Origin: Thinopyrum elongatum | Lineage: Eukaryota; Streptophyta; Magnoliopsida; Poales; Poaceae | Direction: 5' to 3' | Length of the DNA stretch: 64,000 nt | Assembly: GCA_011799875.1 (NCBI GenBank) | Contig: CM022301.1 | Location: 210,387,888 to 210,451,887, forward strand | Shown: in pieces, positions 10,714 to 20,825 of the stretch | How positions within the stretch are numbered: the first letter of the stretch is position 1 | How the letters are laid out: each line of letters starts with the position of its first letter | Notes under the pieces: model-generated | Told to the model about the DNA's origin: nothing | Seen by the model: only the letters and a program-made list of their open reading frames with translations | The model's database searches: none | Translations under genes and position numbers: made by a program

Positions 10714-11544
10714 GTCTTGGGGCACAAAGTTTTTAAACGAGGTATTGAGGTGGATAAAGCTAAAGTTGGTGCAATTGAGAAAATGTCGTGTCCAAAAGAT
10801 ATTAAAGGTATAAGAAGTTTTCTTGGTCATGTTGGTTTCTATAGGAGATTTATTAAAGACTTCTCTAAAATTTCTAGGCCTCTTACTAATCTCTTGCAAA
10901 AGGATGTTCCATTTGTTTTTTATGATGATTGTGTAGAAGCCTTTGAAACACTTAAGAAAGCCTTAACTTCTGCACCTATTGTTCAACCACCTGATTGGAA
11001 CTTGCCTCTTGAAATTATGTGTGATGCTAGTGATTATGCTGTTGGTGCTGTTCTAGGACAAAGAGTTGATAAGAAATTAAATGTTATTTATTATGCTAGT
11101 AAGACTCTAGATAGTGCCCAAAGAAATTATGCTACTATTGAAAAAGAATTTCTAGCAGTTGTGTTTGCTTGTGATAAATTCAGATCTTACATAGTTGATT
11201 CTAAAGTAATTGTTCACACCGATCTTGCTGCTATTAAATACCTTATGGAAAAGAAAGATGCTAAACCTAGACTCATTAGGTGAGTTCTTTTGTTACAAGA
11301 ATTTGATTTGCACATCACTGATAGGAAGGGAGCTGAGAATCCCGTAGCTGATAACTTGTCTAGGTTAGAAAATATTCTTGATGACCCACTACCTATTGAT
11401 GACAGCTTCCTTGATGAACAACTAGCTGTCATAAATGCTTCTCATAATACTCCTTGGTATGATGACTATGCTAATTATATTGTTGCTCAATTTATACCAC
11501 CTAGTTTCATATACCAACAAAAGAAAAAATCTTCTATGATTTAA
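10714..11544 (+). pseudogene. Athila RT C-terminus and RNase H
   Basis: The frame begins in the RT connection (VLGHKVF), continues through RSFLGHVGFYRRFIKDFSK and LTNLLQKDVPF (thumb), then enters RNase H with MCDASDYAVGAVLGQ, YASKTLDSAQRNYATIEKE and VIVHTDLAAIKYL. The RNase H acidic positions (D in CDAS, E in TIEKE, D in HTD) are visible. A TGA at 11281-11283 interrupts the frame, which then stays open to 11542 with the LQEFDLHITDRKG segment, and a frameshift follows. These domains would degrade the RNA template and help copy it into DNA. Confidence 0.88.
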
Positions 11545-12718
11545 GACATTACTTTTTGGGATGACCCACATCTTTATAAAGAGGGAGTAGATGGTATTGT
11601 TAGACATTGTATACCTGAGCATGAACATGAATAAATCCTACAGAAATGTCACTCCGAAGCCTATGGAGGGCATCATGCAGGAGATAGAACTGCACACAAG
11701 GTATTACATTCTAAACGTCAGGAAATGCATATGAATTATTCACTTGTTATTGAACCATTTGATGTTTGGGGCTTTGATTATATGGGACATTTTCCTTCCT
11801 CTAATGGTATACTCATATTTTGGTTGCTGCTGATTATGTCACTAAGTCGGTAGAAGCTATTCCAACTAGCAGTGCTGATCACAACACCTCCATTAAAATG
11901 CTTAAGGAAGTTATTTTCCCGAGGTTTGGAGTCCCTAGATAATTAATGACTGATGGTGGTTCACACTTTTATTCATGGTGCTTTCCGTAAATTGCTTGTG
12001 AAATATGATGAGAATTGCATCTCCTTATCACCCTCAATCTAGTGGTCAAGTTGAACTTAGCAATAGAGAAATAAAGTTAATCTTACAAAAGACTGTTAAC
12101 AGATCTAGAAAGAATTGGCCTAAGAAACTTGATGATGCACTATGGGCTTATAGAACTGCTTATAAAAATCCTATGGGTATGTCTCCATACAAAATGGTTT
12201 ATGTAAAAGCATGTCACTTGCCTCTTGAGTTAGAACATAAAGCATATTGGGCAATTAAGGAACTCAATTATGATTTCAAACTTCCCGGTGAAAAGAGGTT
12301 ATTTGATATTAGCTCACTAGATGAATGGAGAACCCAAGCTTATGAGAATGCCAAACTATTTAAAGAAAAGGTTAAAAGATGGCATGACAAAAGAATCCAA
12401 AAGCAGGAATTCAAAGTTGGTGAATATGTTCTATTGCACACTTCTCGTTTTAGATTTTTTGCAGGAAAACTTCTCTCCAAATGGGAAGGACCATATATCA
12501 TTGAAGAAGTTTACCGCTCTAGAGCTATTAAGATCAATAATGCCGAAAGCACTAATCCGAAGGTGGTTAATGGGCAAAGAATTAAGCACTATATTTCAGG
12601 TACACCTATTAATGTTGAAACTAATATTATCCAAATCATGACACCAGAGGAATACATAAAAGAGAGCTTCCAGAACACTCCAGACCCCTGGAAAAGGAAG
12701 AGGTACGTGATACGGTAA
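11545..12718 (+). pseudogene. Athila integrase, with internal deletion and frameshifts
   Basis: The zinc-binding start is recognisable around 11606-11700 (RHCIPEHEHE, then CHSEAYGGHHAGDR), but the second Cys pair and flanking residues are missing, which indicates a short deletion near 11715. Catalytic-core remnants follow: FDVWGFDYMG (first Asp), MTDGGSHF (second Asp) and [18 protein letters not shown] (Glu). The longest open piece, 12005-12718, includes the C-terminal domain with [17 protein letters not shown] and [16 protein letters not shown]. Integrase joins the cDNA to the genome; at least two frameshifts make this copy inactive. Confidence 0.88.
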
Positions 12719-13020
12719 GTAAACGAACTCCAAAAATTCCGCAAAAATATTTTCTGTCAGTTTTGGAATATTAGAAAAAAAAATAAGAAACGCCCGGGAA
12801 GGCAACCCAGGTGCCCACAAGGCACCAGGGCGCGCCTGCCCCACCTGGCGCGCCCTGGTGGGTAGTGGGTCCCTCGGGCACCTTCCCGACTCCATTTTTC
12901 TGTAGTATACTTGTTTCCCAAGATAAAAAATCTTCATATACTCTCCCGGACGTATTGACCACCGCATCACAGAAATATCCTCTGTTTTGTTTTGTGCTGT
13001 TTTCTGGCAGATCTGAAAAT

Positions 13021-13461
13021 ATGTCGTCACCAGATTCAGATGGAGAGAACTATGTTTCCCACCATACTCCAGATCCGAATATCTTTAGGGATACCTATCC
13101 CTACTTATGGGCCACAGATGAGGAGGAGGACACCGATGTGGAGGAAACAAGGGATGACAGCTCGGATGAAGATGAAGTCCCACTACCTCAACCTGGAGAT
13201 ATGCACATGCAATTCAAGAAGTCAAGCCTCCCGAACGGATCAAGCAAATCTAAGGTTCAATTTCTCCCATCCCGTTTTCTGCAGGAAAGCAAGGCGACAT
13301 TATGCAAAAAGATATTGAAGCTTGAGCAAGAAAATGATGACTTGAGGGAGGAAAATTTTATCCTCAAGCGTAAGCTGGAGAAGAAGAATGCTACTTCCTC
13401 GACACCACCTCCACCACCAGAAAGAATGCCCAAAAATTATTTGGAATGCTCAAGCCATTGA
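13021..13461 (+). CDS. Additional ORF downstream of Athila pol (acidic, coiled coil)
   Basis: This intact 146-codon ORF starts ATGTCGTCACC at 13021, about 300 bases after the integrase stop. The N-terminal third is acidic (TDEEEDTDVEETRDDSSDED), the middle is basic or neutral, and residues of about 96-122 form a likely coiled coil (LCKKILKLEQENDDLREENF). A proline run and a short tail close it. No transmembrane segment is seen, so it does not look like a classical Athila env-like protein. It occupies the position of the third ORF in Athila elements. Its role is unknown. Confidence 0.6.
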   Translation: MSSPDSDGENYVSHHTPDPNIFRDTYPYLWATDEEEDTDVEETRDDSSDEDEVPLPQPGDMHMQFKKSSLPNGSSKSKVQFLPSRFLQESKATLCKKILKLEQENDDLREENFILKRKLEKKNATSSTPPPPPERMPKNYLECSSH

Positions 13462-13996
13462 ATCCTGTGATCCACGTAACCAAGAGAGCAAACTCCAAGT
13501 TTGAAAGATCATTAATTTGCAACATCTTGCAAACAATCTGCTAGATTCATTTACTAATCTAAAACGTGTTACGAAGTCCTTATATCTAGCTAGAAATGCA
13601 CCCTAAAGGGTGGAGGAACCAATAAAAACCACTCAACTCCCCATTCGTTAAAAGAGGGGGAGTAGTACGACCTCTGACCTGAACTAGTTTCCAACAAGCA
13701 TCAAACAAAATCGGGGAGAAAAATCCTTGGTGAGAGTAAATGAAAGTCAACTCAACATTGGCAAGCACCTGATGGTAGTATACACCAGTGGAACGACAAC
13801 CTCCATAACCCATATTCAGTTTGCACACACCAGCTAGTCCATCGGGACACTCAGATTCATGCGTATTGAGAAATTACGAAGAGTCATCAAGGGTGTAGGA
13901 AATTTCCACCAACTATATATATTTTGGAGAATCTTTCATCCACATGTCTATGATTGTCGACATTTTTTTGCTGCAATTGGAAATACTCTTCTTAAT
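13462..13996. other. Unassigned segment; right end is host of the LARD insertion
   Basis: No convincing ORF. The last bases, including TTAAT at 13992-13996, must be contiguous with 25104 onward in the uninterrupted host, which is the Copia element. The boundary between the Athila remnant and the Copia host is somewhere here and I cannot place it. A minus-strand open stretch (13828-13586) has no recognised similarity. Confidence 0.4.
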
Positions 13997-16900
13997 TGTG
14001 ACGCCCCCGGCTCAATCGTGCACTAATCATACACGCAAATGCACACGATCAAGCCTAAGGACTCACGGGAAGATATCACAACACAACTATAAAACATAAA
14101 TAAAGTCATTCAAGCTTTATATTACAAGCCAGGGGCCTCGAGGGCTCGAATACATAAGCTTGCGTACAAGCGTCAGCGGAAGCATCAGATATCTGAGTAC
14201 AGATATGAAACAGAAACAGAAAAGCCTTTTGAAAGGCGGGGCAAAAGAAAACACTACGATCGAAAGGCGCAGGCCTCCTACCTGGGACCCTCCGATCCTA
14301 CTCCTGGTCGTCGACAAGCTCGTAGTAGTATCCATCCTCGGGGTAGAAGTGGTAGCTGAAGTCATCAACTAGGGCAGCGGTCTCAGGGGCTCCGTCCTCT
14401 GGTCACGACAAACTGATATGGGGAGAAAAGGAAAACAAAGCAACCGTGAGTACTCAGAAGTTCTCGGCAAGCAAGGATCTACACTACATATGCAACATTA
14501 TCAAAGAGTGGCTGTATATGTGGACTGGGCTGCAGAAATGCCAGAATAGAGAGGAAAGCCTAGTCCTATCGAAGACTAGCATCTTCAGCGGTCTTGCAGC
14601 AATATAAGAGAGTAGAACAGTACAATATAATCTAGCAGTATCTTTAAGTCTCAACCTCACCCAGAGATCCTTTCGCGACTCCCTGCGAGAAAGCAATCCC
14701 AGAGCCATACAGTCAACAACCTCATCCTGAGATCCCTTCTTGACTCCCTGCGAGAAGCAATCCCAGAGCCATAGTATCCAATTCTAATTGTATCAATCGG
14801 GATACAACTCCGAGTGTCCGTTACCGAGGATCCGGCTATGCATAGTTTAGTTCTTCCCTGCAGGGGTGCACCAACTTACCCACCACGCTCGCTTAACTCC
14901 GGCCGGACACACTTTCCGGGTCATGCCCGGCCTCGGCCAAACGACACATCACAACCCTACCTACAGCTCAGCAGAGAGGTCCCCGCCGGTCTACATCCTA
15001 AGCGCAAGGGGGTCTTGGCCATCGCCCCTCACCCTCCGGGTCATTGCGCACAGGGTGGATACCAGCTTCGCCTCGAGTGGCCGACACGATCCGACCGTGC
15101 CGCCATGCTGAACTGGACGTCTGACAGAGCTTTCGGCTGATGCATACGATGCAGAACGCCCATACTATGCCCACGTGGTGGTTAGTGCTATCGGGCCAGA
15201 GGCCCACTCAGATCACATATCCAAATCGTTAGTACCTTGGGGGTGCGGTAACGAGCAGAGACTCACGAAAGATGTGACCCCATCGCCCCGTCTCGAGGAC
15301 TTGCGGCAAGGGCCAAGAATGCCCGGCCACGCCACGTATTCCTCACTCGGGCACCATACAGGCAACCCGTCTTCACATCACACGCGGGTACCCCTCAGGG
15401 TTGACCCGCCTTTCCAAGTAACAATAGTACAGTCCAAGTATCCGTGTGTCCATAACATCAGGGGAATCCGAGGTATCACCCTCGTTGGATTCCTACTCGA
15501 TGTATCCATCAAGGTGAACTCGGAGGAATCACCCTCGCTGGGTTCACACTTGAGGTGTTGTACGACGGCGTCATTATCGGAAGTGGTGAAGGAGGAATCA
15601 CCCTCGATGACCACGACCGAATAGCTACTCTACAGAGTTAACATCAGAAGTGCTACAAGACGTTTCACCCTCGACACTTGATAGTAACGTTGCAGTGTCG
15701 TAACAACTAAGGGGTGGTGATGTGCAGTGTTAGGGCCTGGTCTTCAATCCCGTTGGTCGAGTGTTCTGATAATCCAGCGGGGCAGTCGGGAAAAGTGGGG
15801 GTCACTGATAGGTCTCTACCCAGCCTAAACTAAGCAGTTTAGGATATGCAGGTAATTATCAACAATAGGTTACAATAAACAGGCTATGCATCAGAATAGG
15901 TAAAGAAGCAGCAGCAATTCTAATGCAAGCATGAGAAAAAAAGAATGGGCGATATCGGGATGATTAAAAGGGGGGGGGGCTTGCCTGGTTGCTCGGCGGC
16001 AAGGGCAAGGTCGTCAATGGTGTCTTCGGTCTCCGGAGCTGCGGCGGTACCGGGAACTGCGTCGGGGTCTAAAGAGAGAGAAGAGGGGGAGGAAACAGTA
16101 TAAATACACGGCAAACATGAGCAACACAATGTACGACATGACAATATGCAGTGCCGGGTGTGTCCTAACGTATGGTTGTATGTCACCGAGGAAGGGGGAA
16201 TCCATGCGGGAATGTTTTCCCGGTTCCGGACATTTGTCAGACAGATGACCGGAGGGGAACAGTTCCATGTTCGGATAGCTAGGGACGTGTGGCGGGCGAA
16301 CAGACCGAGTATTCGGATTCGTCTCGTCGTTCTGAGCAACTTTCATGTAGAAAGTATTTTCATCCGAGTTACGGTTATTTTTCTATGAATTATTAAAGAT
16401 TTAAATAATTCCTGAAATTATTATTAAATCTAAAATAGAGTTATTGCATCAGCATGACATCATCATGACATCAGCAGTCAACTAAGTTGACCAGGGTCAA
16501 CCCTGACATGTGGGGCCGATCTGTCATAGACTTAGTTAATTAAACAGATTTTAATTTAAACTAATCTAGTACATTAGGCTAATTAAGCAAGGTTATTTAA
16601 ACAAAGTTAATTAATTAATTAACTACCTAATTAATTAATTAATTATTATTATTTTATTATTATTATTTTTCAAGTGGGCTGGGCCCAGTTGTCAGTGTCT
16701 AATTAGACTAGCTAATTAGATTACCAACTAACCTAATCCAATTAAGCACTAAAAGGGGCCGGCCTCTTGGACAGAGTCTGTAGTAGCAGCGATGCATCAG
16801 GCAAAGCAAGCAACAGCGGGTTCAGGTAGAGCAAGCAGCAGCAAGTAACGCAGCAGCAAGCAAGGCAGTAGCAGTTAGCGGCAGTAGCAAGCAAAGCAGC

Positions 16901-18273
16901 GGCAGCGGCACAAGCAGCAGCAACAGCGGCGGCGGCAACAGGCAGCTGAGACGCGCGCGAGAGGCAGCGGCGGAAGGGCGCGGGCGCTGGCCGCGGCCAG
17001 GCAGGAGCACGCGAACGGGAAGCACGGCGGCGCAGGCGAGCGGGGCAAGCGCGGGGGCGGCTGGGAGTAGTGGCGGGGTGAGGCTGGCCGGGGCGACCGG
17101 GATCGAGGGAGGAAGCGGGCGCGCCTGGGCCTACGCGGCGCGCGCGCAGAGGTGAGAGCTCCCGCTGGGAGCAGCGGCGTTGGCGAGCACGGGAACGGGT
17201 GCCGTGGCCACGCGCGGGCGTACGCGCGTGAGGGCGTGAGCAGGGGTGCGCAGAGCGCACCCGGGGCAAGCCGCAGCAGCGGGCGCGTGCAGGACGGCTG
17301 CGGTCTGCGCCCAAGGCGAGGGCGGCCATGGATGGGGACCAACAAGCTCGGGAACGACGGCAAACGGTGACGAATCAACATGCAGAAGAGGGGGAATCGA
17401 ATGGGTTGCTCACAGCGGGGTCGAGAAGGGACTCAGGGAAGCTTGGCATGGTCGTAGTGCGACGAATCGGCAGAGACGGTGGTGGCGACCGGCGGGGAGA
17501 AGACGGAGCACTAGCGTCGATGCAGCATCGATCCGGACCGATCCGGCCTCATAGTCGTGCTAGAAGTGGACGACCTTCCTCCTGGGCACGGCTTCATGGC
17601 GTAGGAAGGGTGGAGAGCACGCAGACGAGGTCGTTCATGGAGGTGGCGGTTCGGGTGTGTTCAGATCGAGACTAGGGAGCGAGAGAAGATGGATCTGGGA
17701 GGGGGGAATGGGTTAGGGTACGGGTGAGCGAGGGGAGACGAGGCCAAATAGGCCAGGCGCTCGGGGTGGGCCGGCTGGACCTGGTGGCCTGCCTCGGCCA
17801 TTTGGGCCAAGTGGCCCAGGGGGTCTTTTCCTTTATTTTTATTTTGTTTTGTCTTTTGTTTTTTTATTTCAAACAACTTTTGTAAAATATGAGACTAGCC
17901 CAAATAAATATGGTGCATTATATGCCACTGCAATAAAATGGTTTTGAGTACAAAGGTTTTCATTTGGGATTTTATTTAATTAAAAAGGTATTAAATTGTG
18001 TTGTTTTGGTACCGTTCTTGGGTGTTAGTGCCTTTTAAATATTTTAAATAATGTTGCTGTTATTTTTATATTTTCTCCTGGATTATTTGCAACATGATGA
18101 ACATCTTAGTTTTTGATTTGAATAACTTTTATTTTCACTTTCAGTTTAATTTTCCATTTGAATTTTGAATTTGAGAAGAGATATGATACTAATGATGATT
18201 AAGCACTGTTGATCATGATGACATGGCATAATCAAAAGGGTGATCACTGTAGCTTAATACATGGGGTGTTACA
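13997..18273 (-). repeat. 3' LTR of the LARD-like element
   Basis: On the plus strand it starts TGTGACGCCCCCGG and ends GGGGTGTTACA. It contains a GC-rich core (about 16790-17700), a polypyrimidine tract with AG (around 16070), four 'gag-n-atcaccctcg'-type motifs (15470-15673), a tandem duplication of about 60 bp (14655-14780) and the putative small spliced gene annotated separately. The longer single-frame ORFs in the GC-rich core are low-complexity and not credible as ordinary proteins. Confidence 0.93.
14298..16068 (-). CDS. Putative small spliced gene in the LARD 3' LTR (two exons seen)
   Basis: Exon A is 16068-15985, after a polypyrimidine tract ending TTTAG, and ends CCAG before GCAAGC, a GC-type donor. 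Its peptide runs from PDAVPGTAAAPETED to ALAAEQP. Exon B is 14398-14298, after a pyrimidine-rich stretch and GACCAG, and ends DGYYYELVDDQE with a stop. Exon A leaves one base and exon B supplies two, so the joined frame is open. An upstream exon is implied, because exon A also begins with two bases of a codon. The same arrangement is seen at 21126-22898 and 32725-34587. This is inference from conservation and splice signals; no domain is recognised. Confidence 0.4.
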
Positions 18274-18286
18274 AATCTCCTCCACT
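18274..18286 (-). other. Polypurine tract of the LARD-like element
   Basis: Minus-strand AGTGGAGGAGATT directly precedes the 3' LTR start TGTAACACC. It would prime plus-strand DNA synthesis. Confidence 0.7.
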
Positions 18287-20810
18287 ACAAGAAATCTCGT
18301 CCCGAGATTTAAGTGGGGAAGTAAAAGTAACTTCGGGAGAACTAACCCTTATTAGGTTAATTATCTGGTGAATAATTCCGGGAATGTGGCAGAAGTATCT
18401 CTCGAGTTGAAACTTAAGAAAACATCGAGAGTAAAGGTTGAAGGTACAATAAGAAGTTTCAAGCGAATGGACATCCGATCGATACCTGAACAGGGTGTGG
18501 AAAAGGGTTCAGAACATCGGGAATAGATCATCTCTCGGAAGGTGATTCGTGATAACACACACAAAGCCAAGAGCAAAGGATACTTCGGAATCAAGGATAT
18601 TCATGAGAGTCAGGTTCCGATCCTGTGGAACTGTGGGGGTGTCGATCAAGAGTAGGGAGGACAGTGACATCTTACCGGTCACGACAACAAGGTATATCAG
18701 AGGATAGTCTGTCAGTAACAACGTCAGTACCAAGGGCGAGGGACGAAGAGAACCATTTTCCTGCTCGTTAAAACGAGGCGAACCAATAAGGCAAAGTTCT
18801 CGTCCATCAGTGGTTACCGGAATGTCATCAACAATAGTAACAGGGTCTCACTGACAAGGTTGTACATAGAGGTGCTTTCATAAGCAGGGAATTATTTCTG
18901 CTTGTGCCATATAGTTCACAGGAAAGGTTAAACAAATCAATGGAAAGGAAAATGTGTTTATGCACCAGGATTGGGAGTATATCCTTCCCAAGGAATAGCG
19001 GAGCATGATATACATGAGGGAACAACAAGTTCAAAAGCATTTATATAAAGGGACGAGGAAAGAATTGTGATATTACCCATACCACGGTGTTTGGATAATT
19101 GATCAAGAAACATTCGGCAATGTGCTTCCAATGTCCTTGTTGATATTCGGAATACCACAATCATGATTCGAGGTAGCAGTAACATGGTGTTTCAAGCAAA
19201 GATAATGGTGAAGCGAAAGGTTATTGGAACCACAGGTATGACACAAGCTCGAAATCAAGTTTGTTGTTCGAGGTGAAATGATAAGATGAGAAGAACGACG
19301 TAAGCTTCGCTCATCGTCGAGAAGTTGCTCCGGGCACAAGGACCAGGTAGCATAATTAAAAATCGACACGATAATGATATAGCCGATCGAGCTAGTAATG
19401 ATGTGATGGAGTATCATTCCAATAAGAATTCACGAGAGGTAGTGCAATGGCACGATAATCATGAGATAACATGGGGCAATACTTGAAGGTAGATCAGAAT
19501 TAGAGGTTGGACAGGTGAAATGATCTACAAAAGACAAGTAATTTTAACTTGTCCAAGAATTGGGATCAAAGAAGAACAATCATGGTTGGAACCACGATTG
19601 CAAGGGGTCAATTCACAGGTACAGATGAACCTTTAAGAGAGGCTTCCATGATAAGTTCTGCATCGGGTCCATGGGCATGAACGCAAAGGTTCAAGGTCAA
19701 CTCCCACTTCTTCAATGCATAACCTCTCATTCAATTCTCGCTTTTAATGAAGTTGAAATGTTGAAAATTTATCTGGCGTAACACCAGTAGTGAGTGACCC
19801 GTACAAGTTTCTGGGGTCCCGCAGATGGTAGAAGCATAGATACAACCCATCGGGACAATTTTACGAATCCATACAACCATCAACCAAAGCAAGGGATGCG
19901 AGTTCGAAAGCAAAGTGTCGAAGTCAAAGTAGATGATACAATTTACCGAAGGTATTAGCATCAGGGAAGAACTCACAAGGTTATTGAATACGATGGACGA
20001 TCGATTGCAAGTTGATTAGCCGAGAACCAACTCATGTCCAAATTGACGTCTGAGCCAGAAGGACGAGTTCTAAGAATCAACGAATGGTAGGGATTATTCT
20101 TATTCATAATGAATCAACCGACTCGGAATGACAATGACAAAGAATGCTAATGAATATTGCAAGACACACGGGTTTAACCATACTGCAGGCAGACAAGACT
20201 TTCGAGAGCAATATGCTACAAAGGATTTTTCGGAAGGTCACATAGCAATACGAGGTATTTCGTGAAACACAGGAACAACTGGGGATGAACGGATCCCCGG
20301 TAATGTGAGGAATTATTCGTAGGGTATTCAGGCGGAAAGGAACTGCAAGGCAGTGGGTTCAGAGAATTTTCGAAATGTCGGATAGTGTTTCGATATGTCG
20401 GATGGAACAAAAGAGTGACTGGAATGAACATATGTACGACGAGTGTAAGTAGTTATTCGTCAGGATTTATCGGTGGTCAGGAACTGCAAAGCAGTGGGCA
20501 TAGGGTCTCGGAAAACTTCGAGGAGTATCTTCGGAGTCTTCTGATGATGACACACCATCTTCTGGAATGAGGGGGGGCTCTCCGGGAGAAAGCGGTTACG
20601 AGAACCTAGTGTTGGAGTTAGCAAACTCTTTAACCCGAATAGAAGAGAGATCAGAGTCCCAGAGTATAGACGAGGAATAAAAGATCCTAATACCACCCAA
20701 TTGGCGACGTGGGCCCGTAAGACACACAGCCAAGTTAGTAAAATAGTTTTGGACCACTAGACTCAACTTCGGCCAAGGAGTTGGAAAAGGGGGGTTCCTA
20801 CAGGCAGTCG

Positions 20811-20822
20811 GCTCTGATACCA
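20811..20822 (-). other. PBS complementary to initiator tRNA-Met
   Basis: Plus-strand GCTCTGATACCA is the reverse complement of TGGTATCAGAGC, the usual tRNA-iMet primer site. It is separated from the 5' LTR by three bases (20823-20825). Confidence 0.92.
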
Positions 20823-20825
20823 ACT

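Larger units (their letters stand above)
10709..13461 (+). mobile_element. Athila element fragment: RT end, RNase H, integrase, 3' ORF
   Basis: The right half of a pol-bearing Athila element starts abruptly inside RT at the insertion point of the preceding element. It contains the RT C-terminus, RNase H, integrase and an extra 3' ORF. The RT/RNase H part is nearly identical in protein to that of the minus-strand element at 40271-43467, so both belong to one family. The LTR, gag and protease are missing on the left and no 3' LTR is seen on the right. Confidence 0.8.
18274..20825 (-). other. LARD internal domain, non-coding
   Basis: It comprises 2552 bp with many short ORFs only (none over about 105 codons) on both strands, and no gag, protease, RT or integrase motif. 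A polypurine tract adjoins the 3' LTR at one end and a PBS the 5' LTR at the other, so the cis elements needed for mobilisation in trans are kept. Confidence 0.85.

Noticed and set aside
16014..16346. 110-codon ORF with a possible membrane segment upstream of exon A (also 22844-23176)
   Set aside because: Identical position in the two recent LARD LTRs but not preserved in the solo LTR, where the frame ends early. Recent duplication alone explains the match.
16742..17329. 195-codon minus-strand ORF in the LARD LTR (also 23572-24303)
   Set aside because: Alanine/arginine/proline-rich low complexity over a GC-rich block, with overlapping ORFs in other frames of similar length; no conservation in the solo LTR. 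Kept only as possible exon 1 territory.
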